From Thalassobacillus devorans (GTDB lineage Bacteria > Bacillota > Bacilli > Bacillales > Halobacillaceae): a stretch of 64,000 nucleotides of DNA. The notes beneath the pieces are model-generated. The model worked only from the letters and a program-made list of their open reading frames with translations. It ran no database searches and was not told the origin of the DNA. Location: the NCBI RefSeq assembly GCF_011761345.1, contig NZ_JAASRY010000002.1:496001-560000 (forward strand). Reading direction: 5' to 3'. Positions 36,025 through 45,771 of the stretch are shown here, one piece after another. Within the stretch, counting starts at the first letter, position 1. Each line of letters starts with the position of its first letter. The position numbers and the translations under genes were made by a program.

Positions 36025-36910
36025 GACAATCAGCAGACATTTTCGTGAAGGCAGTAAGAGTGTATGGCGGAACGGCTGGATGACCGTTTCATCGGTCGGA
36101 GCAGTGACTACCACCCTGTTACTGGTTGGAGTATTTCTGGCAATCATGCTGAATCTGAATCAGATTACACAGGAAGTAGAGAAAGATGTAGAAATTAAAG
36201 TTCTGCTCGATCGGACAGTTGAAGAAGATAGTGAAATCAACCGTGTAGAAGAAGAAATAGATTCAATTGCTGACGTAGGTTCCATAGAGTTTTCTCCTAA
36301 AGAGGAAGAACTCGAGCGTCTGATTGAAAGTATGGGCGATGAAGGTAAAGCATTTGAATTGTTTGACCAAAGCAACCCATTAAAAGACGCATTTGTGGTC
36401 AAGCCGGCAAATGCAAGCAATACAATGGCAATTGCTGATGACATTCAAGGAATTGAAGGCGTATCAGAGGTCAATTATGGCCGGGAAATCGTACAAAGGC
36501 TTCTGCAGTTCAACGACTATGCACGGACAATCGGTTTAGCATTAATTGTTGCACTAGTCTTGACCGCCGTATTTTTGATTTCCAATACCATTAAAATTAC
36601 GATCATTGCCCGAAAAAAGGAAATTGGCATTATGAAACTTGTGGGTGCAACGAACGGGTTCATCCGCTGGCCATTTTTCATAGAAGGTATGCTGCTTGGA
36701 ATTTTAGGGTCGATTATTCCTATTGCAGCAGTAGTATCAGGTTATTATTACTTGTACTACAATTTGGGGGATAAAATTCAATTCGAATTTATCCAATTGC
36801 TTCCATTCGACCCATTTGCATGGCAGCTTTCCCTGCTGATTCTCGGTATCGGAGTTGTCATCGGGATTTGGGGAAGTGTGATGAGTGTACGGAAATTCTT
36901 GAAGGTCTAG
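36014..36910 (+). CDS. ftsX: Cell-division permease-like protein FtsX
   Basis: A 298-residue membrane partner of FtsE with four membrane segments: one near residue 30-52, then three in the C-terminal third (IGLALIVALVLTAVFLIS, FIEGMLLGILGSIIPIAAV and the last near the end). The extracytoplasmic loop (about 55-165) contacts the hydrolase partner. The motif RKKEIGIMKLVGATNGFIRWPF is typical. The start is inside ftsE, with GAGGTGA eight bases upstream. Confidence 0.96.
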   Translation: MKLRTISRHFREGSKSVWRNGWMTVSSVGAVTTTLLLVGVFLAIMLNLNQITQEVEKDVEIKVLLDRTVEEDSEINRVEEEIDSIADVGSIEFSPKEEELERLIESMGDEGKAFELFDQSNPLKDAFVVKPANASNTMAIADDIQGIEGVSEVNYGREIVQRLLQFNDYARTIGLALIVALVLTAVFLISNTIKITIIARKKEIGIMKLVGATNGFIRWPFFIEGMLLGILGSIIPIAAVVSGYYYLYYNLGDKIQFEFIQLLPFDPFAWQLSLLILGIGVVIGIWGSVMSVRKFLKV

Positions 36911-36974
36911 CGATAATTTACCCGGTGTGACAGATAGAAAAACATGTTTCAATAAATGGGGGAGGAACTACGAG

Positions 36975-38351
36975 ATGAAGAAGTTTTTCATTGTACTTAC
37001 TACAGTAATGATTACAGCAACTACTTTTTTCTCAACAGGAGAGGTATTCGCTAACAAAGAACTTAACGAAATCAAAGAGGAACTAAACCAGTTAGAACAG
37101 GAAAAAGGTAAAATTGACTCAGATAAAAATTCCGTAACTAGTGAAAAAAATGATACGGAGAGTAAAATTGATAAGAACCTATCAAAACAAGCAGACACAG
37201 AAGAGCAAATCGCTGCTTTGGATCGAAAACTATCAAAAACTCAGGAAAAGCTGGATGCTAAACAAGCTGAGATTAAACAGACCGAAGAAGAAATTGCCCA
37301 ATTGAAAGAAGAAATCGAAGCTTTGAAAGAACGGATTGCAAAGCGTGAAGAAGTGTTGACAGACCGTCTGAAATCACTGCAAAGCAACGGTGGAAATGTC
37401 AGCTATTTGGAAGTGCTTTTAGGAGCTCAGGATTTCGGTGACTTCCTGGACAGAGCTAATGCCGTAACGACCATCATGGACCAGGATAAAAACATCATGG
37501 ACACTCATATTGCAGAAAAGAAAGAACTTGAAGAGAAGAAACAGCAAGTAGAAGAAAAAATGGCCGAACTAAAAGCCCAGAAAAAAGAATTAGAGGATTT
37601 GAAAGCACAGTTAGACAGTCAGAAGAAAGAAAAGAAAGAACTTCTGAAGAAACTGGAAGAACAACATGAAGAATTGCACGAGCACAAAATGTCTTTGGAA
37701 GAGGAAGAGAAAGTATTGAGGGATCAGGCAGCTGCAGTTGAAAAGGCGATGCAGCAGGCTAATCAACAGAAAACCGAGATTGAGAAAGAAATTGAACGCC
37801 AAAAAGAATTAGAACGCCAGGCGCGCTTGAAAAAGGAAAAAGAAAAAGAAGAAGCTGCTCGTAAAGAGCGCGAGCGTTTAGAAGCTTTGAAAGCACAGGA
37901 AGAAAAGAGTCAACCGAAACAGACATCAACTAGCAGCAGCTCCAGTAGTAATTTAAGCTCCGGTGGCAGCGGAATTTTCGCTTGGCCGGCAGCTGGTCGG
38001 TTGAGTTCTGGTTATGGAAAGCGAAGTTTAGGCGATCATAAAGGAATTGATATTGCTAATGCTACCGGTACACCGATTAAAGCTGCTGCAGCCGGAACAG
38101 TAACCCGTTCTGCTTATTCAAGCAGCTATGGAAACGTTGTATATATTTATCATCCGCAGTATAATAAGAGTACCGTATATGCACACATGTCTAGTCGTTC
38201 TGTTTCACTTGGGCAGTCTGTAAGTAACGGTCAACACATCGGTGATATGGGTAATACGGGAAGATCTTTCGGCAGCCACTTACATTTCGAAGTACACAAT
38301 GGTCAGTGGAGTCAAAATGGCGGAATCAACCCAATGCCATATCTTAAGTAA
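36975..38351 (+). CDS. Secreted coiled-coil LytM/M23 peptidase (EnvC-like)
   Basis: A 458-residue secreted protein. The signal peptide is MKKFFIVLTTVMITATTFFS with cleavage near EVFA. A long coiled coil spans about residues 28-310, then a serine-rich linker, then an M23 domain. The zinc ligands are present: HKGIDI (HxxxD) and HLHFEV (HxH), so unlike E. coli EnvC it should be an active endopeptidase. Directly behind ftsEX, it is probably the hydrolase the FtsEX complex activates, by analogy with CwlO or EnvC. GGGGGAGGAA lies eight bases before the ATG. Confidence 0.9.
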   Translation: MKKFFIVLTTVMITATTFFSTGEVFANKELNEIKEELNQLEQEKGKIDSDKNSVTSEKNDTESKIDKNLSKQADTEEQIAALDRKLSKTQEKLDAKQAEIKQTEEEIAQLKEEIEALKERIAKREEVLTDRLKSLQSNGGNVSYLEVLLGAQDFGDFLDRANAVTTIMDQDKNIMDTHIAEKKELEEKKQQVEEKMAELKAQKKELEDLKAQLDSQKKEKKELLKKLEEQHEELHEHKMSLEEEEKVLRDQAAAVEKAMQQANQQKTEIEKEIERQKELERQARLKKEKEKEEAARKERERLEALKAQEEKSQPKQTSTSSSSSSNLSSGGSGIFAWPAAGRLSSGYGKRSLGDHKGIDIANATGTPIKAAAAGTVTRSAYSSSYGNVVYIYHPQYNKSTVYAHMSSRSVSLGQSVSNGQHIGDMGNTGRSFGSHLHFEVHNGQWSQNGGINPMPYLK

Positions 38352-38394
38352 TTACTTGGTATTTACGGGACAAGCAGACCATAAACTATAATAG

Positions 38395-38430
38395 AAAAAG
38401 GCATCGCACAATTCGGTGTGATGCCTTTTT
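38395..38430 (+). terminator. Terminator after the M23 peptidase gene
   Basis: AAAAAGGCATC-CAC/GTG-GATGCCTTTTT hairpin with an inner mismatch; symmetrical A and T tracts. Confidence 0.9.
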
Positions 38431-38482
38431 CTGCAATTGACAGCCGGCTCCATGGAACTCTAAGGATAGAAGGGTGAAGGTG

Positions 38483-39994
38483 ATGAATTTAAAAAAGAGT
38501 CATATTGTGATTTTGCTGGTAGCTGCCTTACTGCTTGGAGCTGCCGGCTCGTATTTTGGCATCCAGCTCGCCCAATCAGAGCCTGATACAAAGTCTGAAT
38601 CCGAGCAAAAGGTTGAGCGATTTGCGGATTTAAGTGAAAGTGAACAAAAAAAACTATTAGAAAATTTTGCAGCAGGTAGCGACAACAACAATGCCTCCGG
38701 TGATATGAAAAAGGTTGAGCAGGCTTACAATGTCATCAAAGAGAATTACGTGGAGGAAGTCGATGATAAACAGCTGATGGAAGGTGCTATCCAGGGTATG
38801 CTTGAAACACTGGATGATCCATATAGTGTATATATGGATAAAGAAACAATGGAGCAATTTGATCAATCCATTGAGTCCTCTTTTGAAGGAATTGGCGCTG
38901 AAGTCAGTATGGTCGATGGTAAGGTCACCATTGTCGGACCGATTAAGGGGTCTCCTGCTGAGGAAGCGGGACTGAAACCGAATGACCAGATTCTTGCTGT
39001 CGACGGTGAAAGTGTGGAAGGGCTGGATCTGTATGAGACGGTTCTACAAATCCGCGGGGAGAAAGGTACAGAAGTCACTCTTACAATCCAGCGCCCAGGC
39101 GTATCGGATCCGGTGTCCATCGATATTGTACGTGATGATATACCGTTAGAAACCGTGTATTCGGAAATAAAGGAAAAGGATGGTAAGAAAGCTGGGGTTA
39201 TCGAAATCACCTCTTTTTCAGAAAAAACATCGGATGAATTTAAAGAGGCACTGAGTGAATTAGAAGGCAAGGGCATGGAAGGATTGATCATTGATGTCCG
39301 AGGCAATCCAGGCGGTTTATTTACCGATGTACAGGAAATTTTACAGAACTTTATTCCTGAAGATGTTCCATACGTACAAGTAGAAGATAAAAATGGAGAG
39401 AAAGAGCGCTATTTCTCTAAAATGAAAGATAAAAAAGAATACCCGGTTACTGTACTTATGGATGAAGGTAGTGCTTCAGCTTCTGAAATATTGGCTGCTG
39501 CCATGCAGGAAGCAGGTGGGTATGAACTGGTCGGTGAAAAAACTTTCGGAAAAGGTACTGTTCAACAAGCTATTCCAATGGGAGATGGCAGTACTATAAA
39601 AATCACCCTATACAAGTGGTTGACGCCTGATGGCAATTGGATTCATGAGAAGGGGGTCCAGCCTACTGTGAAAGTAAAGCAACCCGCTTATTTCTATACC
39701 AATCCAGTAGAGATAGAGGAGCCTTTGGAGTATGATCAAAACAACGACAAAATTAAAAATATCCAGGTGATGCTTGATGGCCTGGGTTATGATGTGGATC
39801 GTTCCGATGGTTATTTTGATAAGAAAACAGAGGAAGCAGTAAAGCAATTTCAGGAAGACGAAAACTTGAAGGTGACCGGAGCCATTGATCAAAAAACCGG
39901 CGGGTCAATCGAAGCGAAAATTGTGGATTTGATTCGTGAAGGTAAGAATGATAAACAAATGGAAAAAGCGCTGGACGTTTTATTCCAGCAATAA
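38483..39994 (+). CDS. ctpB: Carboxyl-terminal processing protease CtpB (family S41)
   Basis: A 503-residue membrane-anchored serine protease. One N-terminal segment (about 7-27) is followed by a helical domain, a PDZ domain (GSPAEEAGLKPNDQILAVDGE), the S41 core with MDEGSASASEI (catalytic serine) and GEKTFGKGTVQQ (catalytic lysine), and a C-terminal peptidoglycan-binding domain. In B. subtilis CtpB signals in sporulation by cleaving SpoIVFA. ATG 38483 has AAGGGTGA upstream and is preferred over GTG 38474. Confidence 0.93.
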   Translation: MNLKKSHIVILLVAALLLGAAGSYFGIQLAQSEPDTKSESEQKVERFADLSESEQKKLLENFAAGSDNNNASGDMKKVEQAYNVIKENYVEEVDDKQLMEGAIQGMLETLDDPYSVYMDKETMEQFDQSIESSFEGIGAEVSMVDGKVTIVGPIKGSPAEEAGLKPNDQILAVDGESVEGLDLYETVLQIRGEKGTEVTLTIQRPGVSDPVSIDIVRDDIPLETVYSEIKEKDGKKAGVIEITSFSEKTSDEFKEALSELEGKGMEGLIIDVRGNPGGLFTDVQEILQNFIPEDVPYVQVEDKNGEKERYFSKMKDKKEYPVTVLMDEGSASASEILAAAMQEAGGYELVGEKTFGKGTVQQAIPMGDGSTIKITLYKWLTPDGNWIHEKGVQPTVKVKQPAYFYTNPVEIEEPLEYDQNNDKIKNIQVMLDGLGYDVDRSDGYFDKKTEEAVKQFQEDENLKVTGAIDQKTGGSIEAKIVDLIREGKNDKQMEKALDVLFQQ

Positions 39995-40023
39995 AGCAGG
40001 ATTTAGCGAGTGGATAGCGAATT

Positions 40024-40055
40024 ATATCCGTAGTCAGTGACTGCGGGTATTTTTT
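40024..40055 (+). terminator. Terminator after ctpB
   Basis: CCGTAGTCA/TGACTGCGG stem with one wobble, extended by ATA/TAT, then six T. Confidence 0.85.
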
Positions 40056-40075
40056 GCTGCCTAAACAAGTTTGTA

Positions 40076-40105
40076 TTGGTTGAAAGATAAGGACTTGGAT
40101 ATAAT
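40076..40105 (+). promoter_or_regulatory. Sigma-A promoter for the minJ-like gene
   Basis: TTGGTT, 18 bases, TATAAT; 32 bases before the GTG start. Confidence 0.6.
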
Positions 40106-40136
40106 CCAAGTTTTCTACCGAAGGAGGTTATAAAAG

Positions 40137-41321
40137 GTGGGAGGATGGCTTCAGGAAATTACACAAATACCAGGACGACTAATGTTGCAGCCGCTTCTTT
40201 ATTGGTTTATCCTGTTGGGTCTAATTGTTTCCTTTAAGAGAGTCAGAAATGAAAGAGACATGTTCGGTATTCGTATTTTCGATGTCTTTGCAGAAACGAG
40301 AGGGACATGGGTAACAGGGTTCCTTACCGGAATTATCTTGTCACTAGTTATGTTGGGAGCAGGTATTGTCATTTCATTTCCAGTCATTTTATTGTTAAGT
40401 ACCATCATACTTTTGATGAGCCTGATATTCCGTTTAAACGTGCTGTCTGCCGCTTATACACTCACTATAGGATATGGACTTATTTTTCTTTTGCAAAATA
40501 TTTCTGTTTCTTTTATACCTGAGGAATGGCACCAAGCGATCTCCGACGTATCGCTTACCGGTATAACGGTAATCATGGCGGGGATATTATTCCTGGAAGC
40601 GATATGGGTACTCCGGCTGGACCACAAGGAGACATTTCCAGAGCTGGTGGCAGGATCCCGGGGAAAGTGGATCGGCCAGCACCGGTTGAAAAAGCTGGGG
40701 ATGATGCCTTTATTTGTTTTGATACCAGGCGGTGCCATTACCCCCTTTATGCCTTGGTGGCCATTACTTGATATAGCAGGTGGCAGTTATGGATTGATGG
40801 TGGTACCTTTTCTTAGTGGTTTTGACGTCTTGACAAAAGGTCATCATCCTGTGACGGCTGCAAAAAAGCTGGGAAGCGGTTTGTTTCTACTGGCGTCCCT
40901 TGTCATCATACTTGTAATAGCCAGTTATTGGTGGGAAGTCTTATCCACAGCTGCAGTCGGCCTAGCTGTCATAGGTAAATTATTTATTCATATGTTACAT
41001 CGCGTTCGTGATAAAAAAGCTCCTTATTTTACAGCGAATGATCAGGGGCTGACGGTATTAGGAATTATTAAAAATAGTCCGGCAGCACAGATGGGGATAG
41101 CGGTAGGTGATTTAATCGAACGTGTTAACGGGGTAAAAGTAACTAATGAAGAAGAGTACTATTATGCTTTGAATGTTAATCGTACTTTATGCAAAATGCA
41201 GGTCAGTGATCAACAAGGGGAACTCCGTTTCACCCAAAGAGCGATGTATCAGCACGATCCTCATGATCTGGGACTCTTATTTGTCAAAACAAATATTAGA
41301 AAGAAAGCAGTTATTAATTAA
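40137..41321 (+). CDS. minJ: MinJ-like PDZ membrane protein
   Basis: A 394-residue protein with about eight membrane segments in the first 290 residues and a C-terminal cytosolic PDZ domain (GIIKNSPAAQMGIAVGDLIERVNGVKV). Length, topology and position after ctpB match B. subtilis MinJ (YvjD), which bridges DivIVA and MinD to place the septum. The start is GTG 40137 with AAGGAGG nine bases upstream. Assignment rests on architecture and synteny. Confidence 0.85.
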   Translation: MGGWLQEITQIPGRLMLQPLLYWFILLGLIVSFKRVRNERDMFGIRIFDVFAETRGTWVTGFLTGIILSLVMLGAGIVISFPVILLLSTIILLMSLIFRLNVLSAAYTLTIGYGLIFLLQNISVSFIPEEWHQAISDVSLTGITVIMAGILFLEAIWVLRLDHKETFPELVAGSRGKWIGQHRLKKLGMMPLFVLIPGGAITPFMPWWPLLDIAGGSYGLMVVPFLSGFDVLTKGHHPVTAAKKLGSGLFLLASLVIILVIASYWWEVLSTAAVGLAVIGKLFIHMLHRVRDKKAPYFTANDQGLTVLGIIKNSPAAQMGIAVGDLIERVNGVKVTNEEEYYYALNVNRTLCKMQVSDQQGELRFTQRAMYQHDPHDLGLLFVKTNIRKKAVIN

Positions 41322-41419
41322 GAGCAGGCATGGACTAAAGCTGTCTTGATTCTTACCAAATCCACGCACTGCTTCTGCAAACAATTAACCGATAGAGTTA
41401 TGTTTTTGCTATCTAACTA

Positions 41420-41455
41420 AAAAGGATGCTTCTTTAATCAGAGCATCCTTTTTTA
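41420..41455. terminator. Bidirectional terminator
   Basis: An 11-bp stem AAAAGGATGCT/AGCATCCTTTT with T runs readable from both sides, between convergent genes. Confidence 0.88.
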
Positions 41456-41529
41456 TATGATCCAAAATATAAATTTCAGTATCAGTGAAGTCGCCAGTGA
41501 GTAAAGCTATTAAGCTTTTATTCTTTTTC

Positions 41530-42741
41530 TTAATGCCCTGCGTGTCCATCGCCATCAGATTGAATGATTTCAAGCATGGAATCGATCATTCCCTGGGTCT
41601 CCACAGGGATATCTTCAGTATTCCCCGTTAAGAACCCATGATTATATGGTCCTTTACTAGGATCTTCCTTAAAAGTAGGTTGAATCAGCTTCAGAAACTC
41701 TTCGAGATCCTTATTTGTTTTCCCATCAGGAAGCCAAATAAGGGGAGCATGCTTGCCAAGATGGGAAAATGGAGCTGCTGTCAGAGCATAATCTGATGTC
41801 TGATCGGAAATCATGGAAACGCCATGTCCTGGTTCCTCAAGTCCCCATCCAAACCCAGTTTTTTCATCTTTGTACATGGCAAAAGCGATGCTCGTTTCAA
41901 CAGCAGTCTTGCCTGCAATTCTTTCTGTCGTCCCATATTCTCCTAAGTCACTTTCCACTTTGGTTGAGATGAATTTTTCAGGGCCTACAATATAAATTGT
42001 GGGATTATCCCGGTTTTTCAACGCTTCTTTCGTTTCTTCCGGGACAGAATTTCCGGAAACAAATAAAACCGGTTCTGCCATATGAGCAATCCAATTGATA
42101 ACCGGCAGACTGAATAACTTTGCTTTGTCATCTCCGGAAACGACAATTACATTTTCCGGATAACCTTCCGTCATGTCTGCATAGTAGTCATCGATATTCT
42201 TAGCAGTTTCCTTGTATGTTTCTCCGTTGATTTGATGTACTTGATACTTAGCAATTTGATCCTTGATTTTTTTACTGGCATTTCCAATGAGGATAATTTC
42301 AGTGCCGTCTTGAATACCTAATGGGTTCAGACGATTAATTTCTTCTAAGACTCTTTCATCTAAACCATCTTCCTGGTAAGGGAGAATAGGACCATTTACA
42401 GGATGGTGAATTAAATCTGCTGCGGCAAGTGTAGTCTGCCAGTCTTCTCCAGGTGCTAAGATAATTGCATTAGGATGATTCTCCTCCTGGGTCGCCGGCC
42501 ATATCGTCTGTGATGTATAAAGAGAAGATTCAACCAGGTCTTCTGCTGGCAGCCTTGTGATATTTTTCGTTTGGAGCTGAAATAAACCTTTTATACTCTT
42601 CGTATTCCCTGTAGTTTTATCCTGAGCTGCTTCTGGCTGCTCGTTATTTGTTCCTTCATTTGATTTTTCTGCATCGGCACATGCACTTAATGTAAAAATG
42701 CTGATTAAAAGCAATAAGGTAATTGTATAAACTCTCTTCAA
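41530..42741 (-). CDS. Lipoprotein with cell-wall-binding repeat 2 domains
   Basis: A 403-residue lipoprotein: signal peptide ending in lipobox LSAC, an acidic/asparagine linker, then repeats of the CW_binding_2 type. These show as AIILAPGEDWQTTLAAADLIH..GPILPY, NVIVVSGDD..SLPVINWIAHMAEPVLFVS and IYIVGPEKFISTKVESDL. The C-terminus is Asp/Gly/His-rich (DGDGHAGH) and might bind metal. The start is TTG with GGAGG nine bases upstream. The function is unknown; wall anchoring is inferred. It is convergent with minJ and divergent from the copper cluster. Confidence 0.8.
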   Translation of the reverse strand: MKRVYTITLLLLISIFTLSACADAEKSNEGTNNEQPEAAQDKTTGNTKSIKGLFQLQTKNITRLPAEDLVESSLYTSQTIWPATQEENHPNAIILAPGEDWQTTLAAADLIHHPVNGPILPYQEDGLDERVLEEINRLNPLGIQDGTEIILIGNASKKIKDQIAKYQVHQINGETYKETAKNIDDYYADMTEGYPENVIVVSGDDKAKLFSLPVINWIAHMAEPVLFVSGNSVPEETKEALKNRDNPTIYIVGPEKFISTKVESDLGEYGTTERIAGKTAVETSIAFAMYKDEKTGFGWGLEEPGHGVSMISDQTSDYALTAAPFSHLGKHAPLIWLPDGKTNKDLEEFLKLIQPTFKEDPSKGPYNHGFLTGNTEDIPVETQGMIDSMLEIIQSDGDGHAGH

Positions 42742-42880
42742 TTTCCTGAACCTCCTTTTTTTAGTAACACAGTAAATATAAACTAAAAATATGAAGAAAT
42801 TATGGAGGTTCTCACTCTACTGCACGTTTTCTGCAAAAATAACTACTAATCTATAAATACGGTAAAAAGGAGGTACAGTT

Positions 42881-43612
42881 ATGTATGAGTTATTGAACTG
42901 GATCAGCAGAGTAGTGATGGAGCCGGTCATACAGTTGTCGTACAGTGTACAAGAATGGCCATTATTATATGCGTTGATGCTGGGACTTGTCGGTGCGGCT
43001 GCACCTTGCCAATTGACAAGTAATATAGGTGCAATGACCGTTTACGGCACCCAATCGCTTCGCACAAAAATACCGTGGAGACATATTGGGATGTTCCTGT
43101 TGGGAAAAATCATCGTTTTCTCTGGGTTGGGGTTCCTGTTTTGGTGGCTCGGCAGGGATATCTTCCAGGAACTCCAGGCTATGTTCCCTTGGATTAGGAA
43201 AGCGATTGGACCTTTGTTGGTTTTGATCGGCGTATTTTTGATGGGATGGATAAAATTTCGCAAAACGATTACTTTATTTAAAGTTCCGGACCGTTTGAAG
43301 TCGAATCCATCACATTGGGGAAGTTTTTTTCTTGGTGCAGGCTTTACGTTAGCTTTTTGTCCTACGATGTTCGTATTGTTTTTCCTTACGTTGATGCCAA
43401 TTGTAGTGGCGACCTCTTATGGGGCAATCATGCCAACAATTTTCGGATTAGGGACTTCGATCCCCTTGCTGCTATTTATTGGGTTAATTGCTTATTTTGG
43501 TTTAAGTGGTAACCTGTTAAGAAAAGGACGGCATGCGGGGGTCATTGTCCAAAGGGTAGCTGGTATTCTTCTAATCCTTGTCGGTATTTTAGATACATTG
43601 ACTTACTGGTAA
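42881..43612 (+). CDS. CcdA/DsbD-like or TauE/SafE-like membrane protein
   Basis: A 243-residue membrane protein with six or seven segments. Two conserved cysteine-proline motifs, AAPCQLTSN near residue 46 and AFCPTMFVLFF near residue 165, sit in symmetrical helices as in CcdA/DsbD_2 proteins, which carry reducing power or metals across the membrane. Similar proteins are often annotated as sulfite exporters. AAAAAGGAGG precedes the ATG. First gene of a cluster with a two-component system and copper ATPase, so a part in copper or thiol handling is inferred. Confidence 0.7.
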   Translation: MYELLNWISRVVMEPVIQLSYSVQEWPLLYALMLGLVGAAAPCQLTSNIGAMTVYGTQSLRTKIPWRHIGMFLLGKIIVFSGLGFLFWWLGRDIFQELQAMFPWIRKAIGPLLVLIGVFLMGWIKFRKTITLFKVPDRLKSNPSHWGSFFLGAGFTLAFCPTMFVLFFLTLMPIVVATSYGAIMPTIFGLGTSIPLLLFIGLIAYFGLSGNLLRKGRHAGVIVQRVAGILLILVGILDTLTYW

Positions 43613-43631
43613 ATGAATTGAGGCTGGTATT

Positions 43632-45023
43632 ATGCTGAATAAATTATCCTGGAAAGTCGCATCGATATTTTTTATATTTATTGTGATTGTTGAAGTATTG
43701 CTCTTTTCTGTCCTCTATACTAATCTTGTCTCTGATCAAGTGGATGAGGTATTGGATGGGCTGCTCGCACGTGGGAATAGCCACAGGGATGTACTGGAGA
43801 AAAGCTTCGATGATATTACTTTGAATCATGTAGCATTGATGGAAACAGAGGCCGCTACAGATGTCATCATCACTAATAATGAAGGGGAAATCCTCTCTAA
43901 ATCTACAGCTGCCACAGATGAAATCACTCATTTGATTAAAGACAATGATTATCAGAATACAAGGCATATTGGAAGAGTCATTGAAGAAAAGTGGAGATCT
44001 GCACCGTATATTGCTACATTATCTCCGATTGTCGTTGAAGGAGAAATGATGGGGCATGTTTATATGTTTTCACCTTCTGATTCTGTCCAGCAAGTAGTGC
44101 ATGAGCTGACCAGACAATTTATCATTATTGGTTTGTTTACTGTTTTATTGACAATCATCACTCTATTTATCTTAACCCGATTCCTTACTTTACCGTTGCT
44201 TCATTTGAAACAGACAACCGAGCGAATGAGCATGGGAGAAACTAATATATCACTGGAAATGACAAAAAGAAAAGATGAATTAGGCGAACTTGCTGTCGCG
44301 ATTCAGACATTAGCCAGGGATTTAGAGCACTTGAAAAATGAACGCAATGATTTTCTTGCTAATATCGCTCATGAATTACGTACACCGCTCACCTATATAA
44401 AAGGGTATGCGGATATCGCTTCGAGAAGCAGTTTGACGTCAAAAGACCGAGAACATTACTTGAAGATCATAAAAGAAGAATCTGAACAACTGACAATGCT
44501 GGTGAAAAACTTGTTTGCCTTGGCTAAAATGGATCAAAATCAATTTTCTATCTTACCAGAACAGGTGAAGTTATGTGATTCTTTGGACAAAGTCATTAAT
44601 CGTCTTCATCCTGTATTTGAAGAAAAAGAGGTGAGACTTGAGCTGGAATGCCCGGAAGAAGTAGAAGGCTGGGTAGACCCGGAACGCTTTCAACAGGTCA
44701 TTCTCAACTTACTGGATAATGCCTTGAAGCATTCAACAGCGGGTGGAACGATTCAAGTTAGTTCCAACAAGAAAGAGGGGCGTGCAGTTGTGAAAGTAAG
44801 GGATGAAGGGAGCGGGATTCCTTCTGAGGAGCTGCCGTTCATTTTTGACCGATTATACCGGGTTGATAAATCTCGTTCACGGGCGAGTGGTGGCTCGGGA
44901 TTAGGATTAGCCATCGTGAAAGAAATCATCCGTCTCCATAGTGGACAAATTAGCGTTGAGAGCAGCCTGGGTAATGGAACAACTTTTATTATAGATCTTC
45001 CAGGAGGTGAAAATAATGGTTAA
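43632..45023 (+). CDS. Membrane sensor histidine kinase
   Basis: A 463-residue kinase with membrane segments at about 9-30 and 162-185 enclosing an extracellular sensor. A HAMP region follows, then HisKA with H247 in FLANIAHELRTPL, then the ATPase domain with NLLDNALKHS, DEGSGIP and GGSGLGLAIVKEI. The sensor contains several His and Asp residues but no obvious metal motif. It sits 20 bases after the DsbD-like gene and overlaps the regulator gene. A copper-sensing role is inferred from the ATPase downstream. Confidence 0.93.
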   Translation: MLNKLSWKVASIFFIFIVIVEVLLFSVLYTNLVSDQVDEVLDGLLARGNSHRDVLEKSFDDITLNHVALMETEAATDVIITNNEGEILSKSTAATDEITHLIKDNDYQNTRHIGRVIEEKWRSAPYIATLSPIVVEGEMMGHVYMFSPSDSVQQVVHELTRQFIIIGLFTVLLTIITLFILTRFLTLPLLHLKQTTERMSMGETNISLEMTKRKDELGELAVAIQTLARDLEHLKNERNDFLANIAHELRTPLTYIKGYADIASRSSLTSKDREHYLKIIKEESEQLTMLVKNLFALAKMDQNQFSILPEQVKLCDSLDKVINRLHPVFEEKEVRLELECPEEVEGWVDPERFQQVILNLLDNALKHSTAGGTIQVSSNKKEGRAVVKVRDEGSGIPSEELPFIFDRLYRVDKSRSRASGGSGLGLAIVKEIIRLHSGQISVESSLGNGTTFIIDLPGGENNG

Positions 45024-45696
45024 AGCTTTATTAGTAGATGATGAACAGCGGATGATCGACTTGATCCGACTATACCTGGAGCCCGAGGGTTTTCGATGTG
45101 AAAAGGCAGTATCTGGCGAAGAAGCAGTGGAAAAGGTGAAAATAGGATCATTTGATATCGTGCTGCTAGATATCATGATGCCAGGAATGAGCGGATGGGA
45201 AGTATGTCAATCTATACGGGAAATCTCAAAAGTTCCTATCATTATGGTTACAGCAAGGGAGCAAAAAGAGGATATCGTTAAGGGTTTGAAGCTAGGAGCC
45301 GATGATTACATTACCAAGCCATTCGATGCTGATGAATTGATTGCCAGAATGGAAGCTTTGTTGAGAAGAACAGTAAAAGAAAATACTGTCGAAACAGATG
45401 GTTTGATCTGGGATGGAGATAACCATCAGCTTACTTATAGGGGTAAACCTATCAAGTTGACACCGAAAGAGTTCGCGGTTATTGGATACATGATGAATCA
45501 TCCGAATCGCGTTTATGACCGTCATCAGTTAATCGAACTGATTTGGGGGTTTGATTCCGATACAGAAGGAAGAACAATTGACTCCCACGTCCGTAATATG
45601 CGGGAGAAAATAAGAAACTCTGATTTCCCAATCGACGACTACTTCCAGACGGTGTGGGGAGTAGGTTATAAATGGGTCCAGTCTACAAAAAGTTAA
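45016..45696 (+). CDS. OmpR-family response regulator
   Basis: A 226-residue regulator: receiver with VDDEQR, phospho-acceptor D52 in LLDIMMPGMSG and lysine in YITKPFDADEL, then a winged-helix DNA-binding domain (KLTPKEFAVIGYMM, GRTIDSHVRNMREKIR, VWGVGYKW). ATG 45016 follows AGGAGGTGA and is preferred over GTG 45007. It overlaps the kinase by eight bases, so the pair is translated together. Its order kinase-then-regulator is reversed from the commonest layout. Confidence 0.94.
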   Translation: MVKALLVDDEQRMIDLIRLYLEPEGFRCEKAVSGEEAVEKVKIGSFDIVLLDIMMPGMSGWEVCQSIREISKVPIIMVTAREQKEDIVKGLKLGADDYITKPFDADELIARMEALLRRTVKENTVETDGLIWDGDNHQLTYRGKPIKLTPKEFAVIGYMMNHPNRVYDRHQLIELIWGFDSDTEGRTIDSHVRNMREKIRNSDFPIDDYFQTVWGVGYKWVQSTKS

Positions 45697-45771
45697 AGGA
45701 TTTGTAACATCCTCTCAACCATTTCTCCATAATTAATGGGTAAAGTAAAAAGTAAGAAAGGAGGGATGGTT

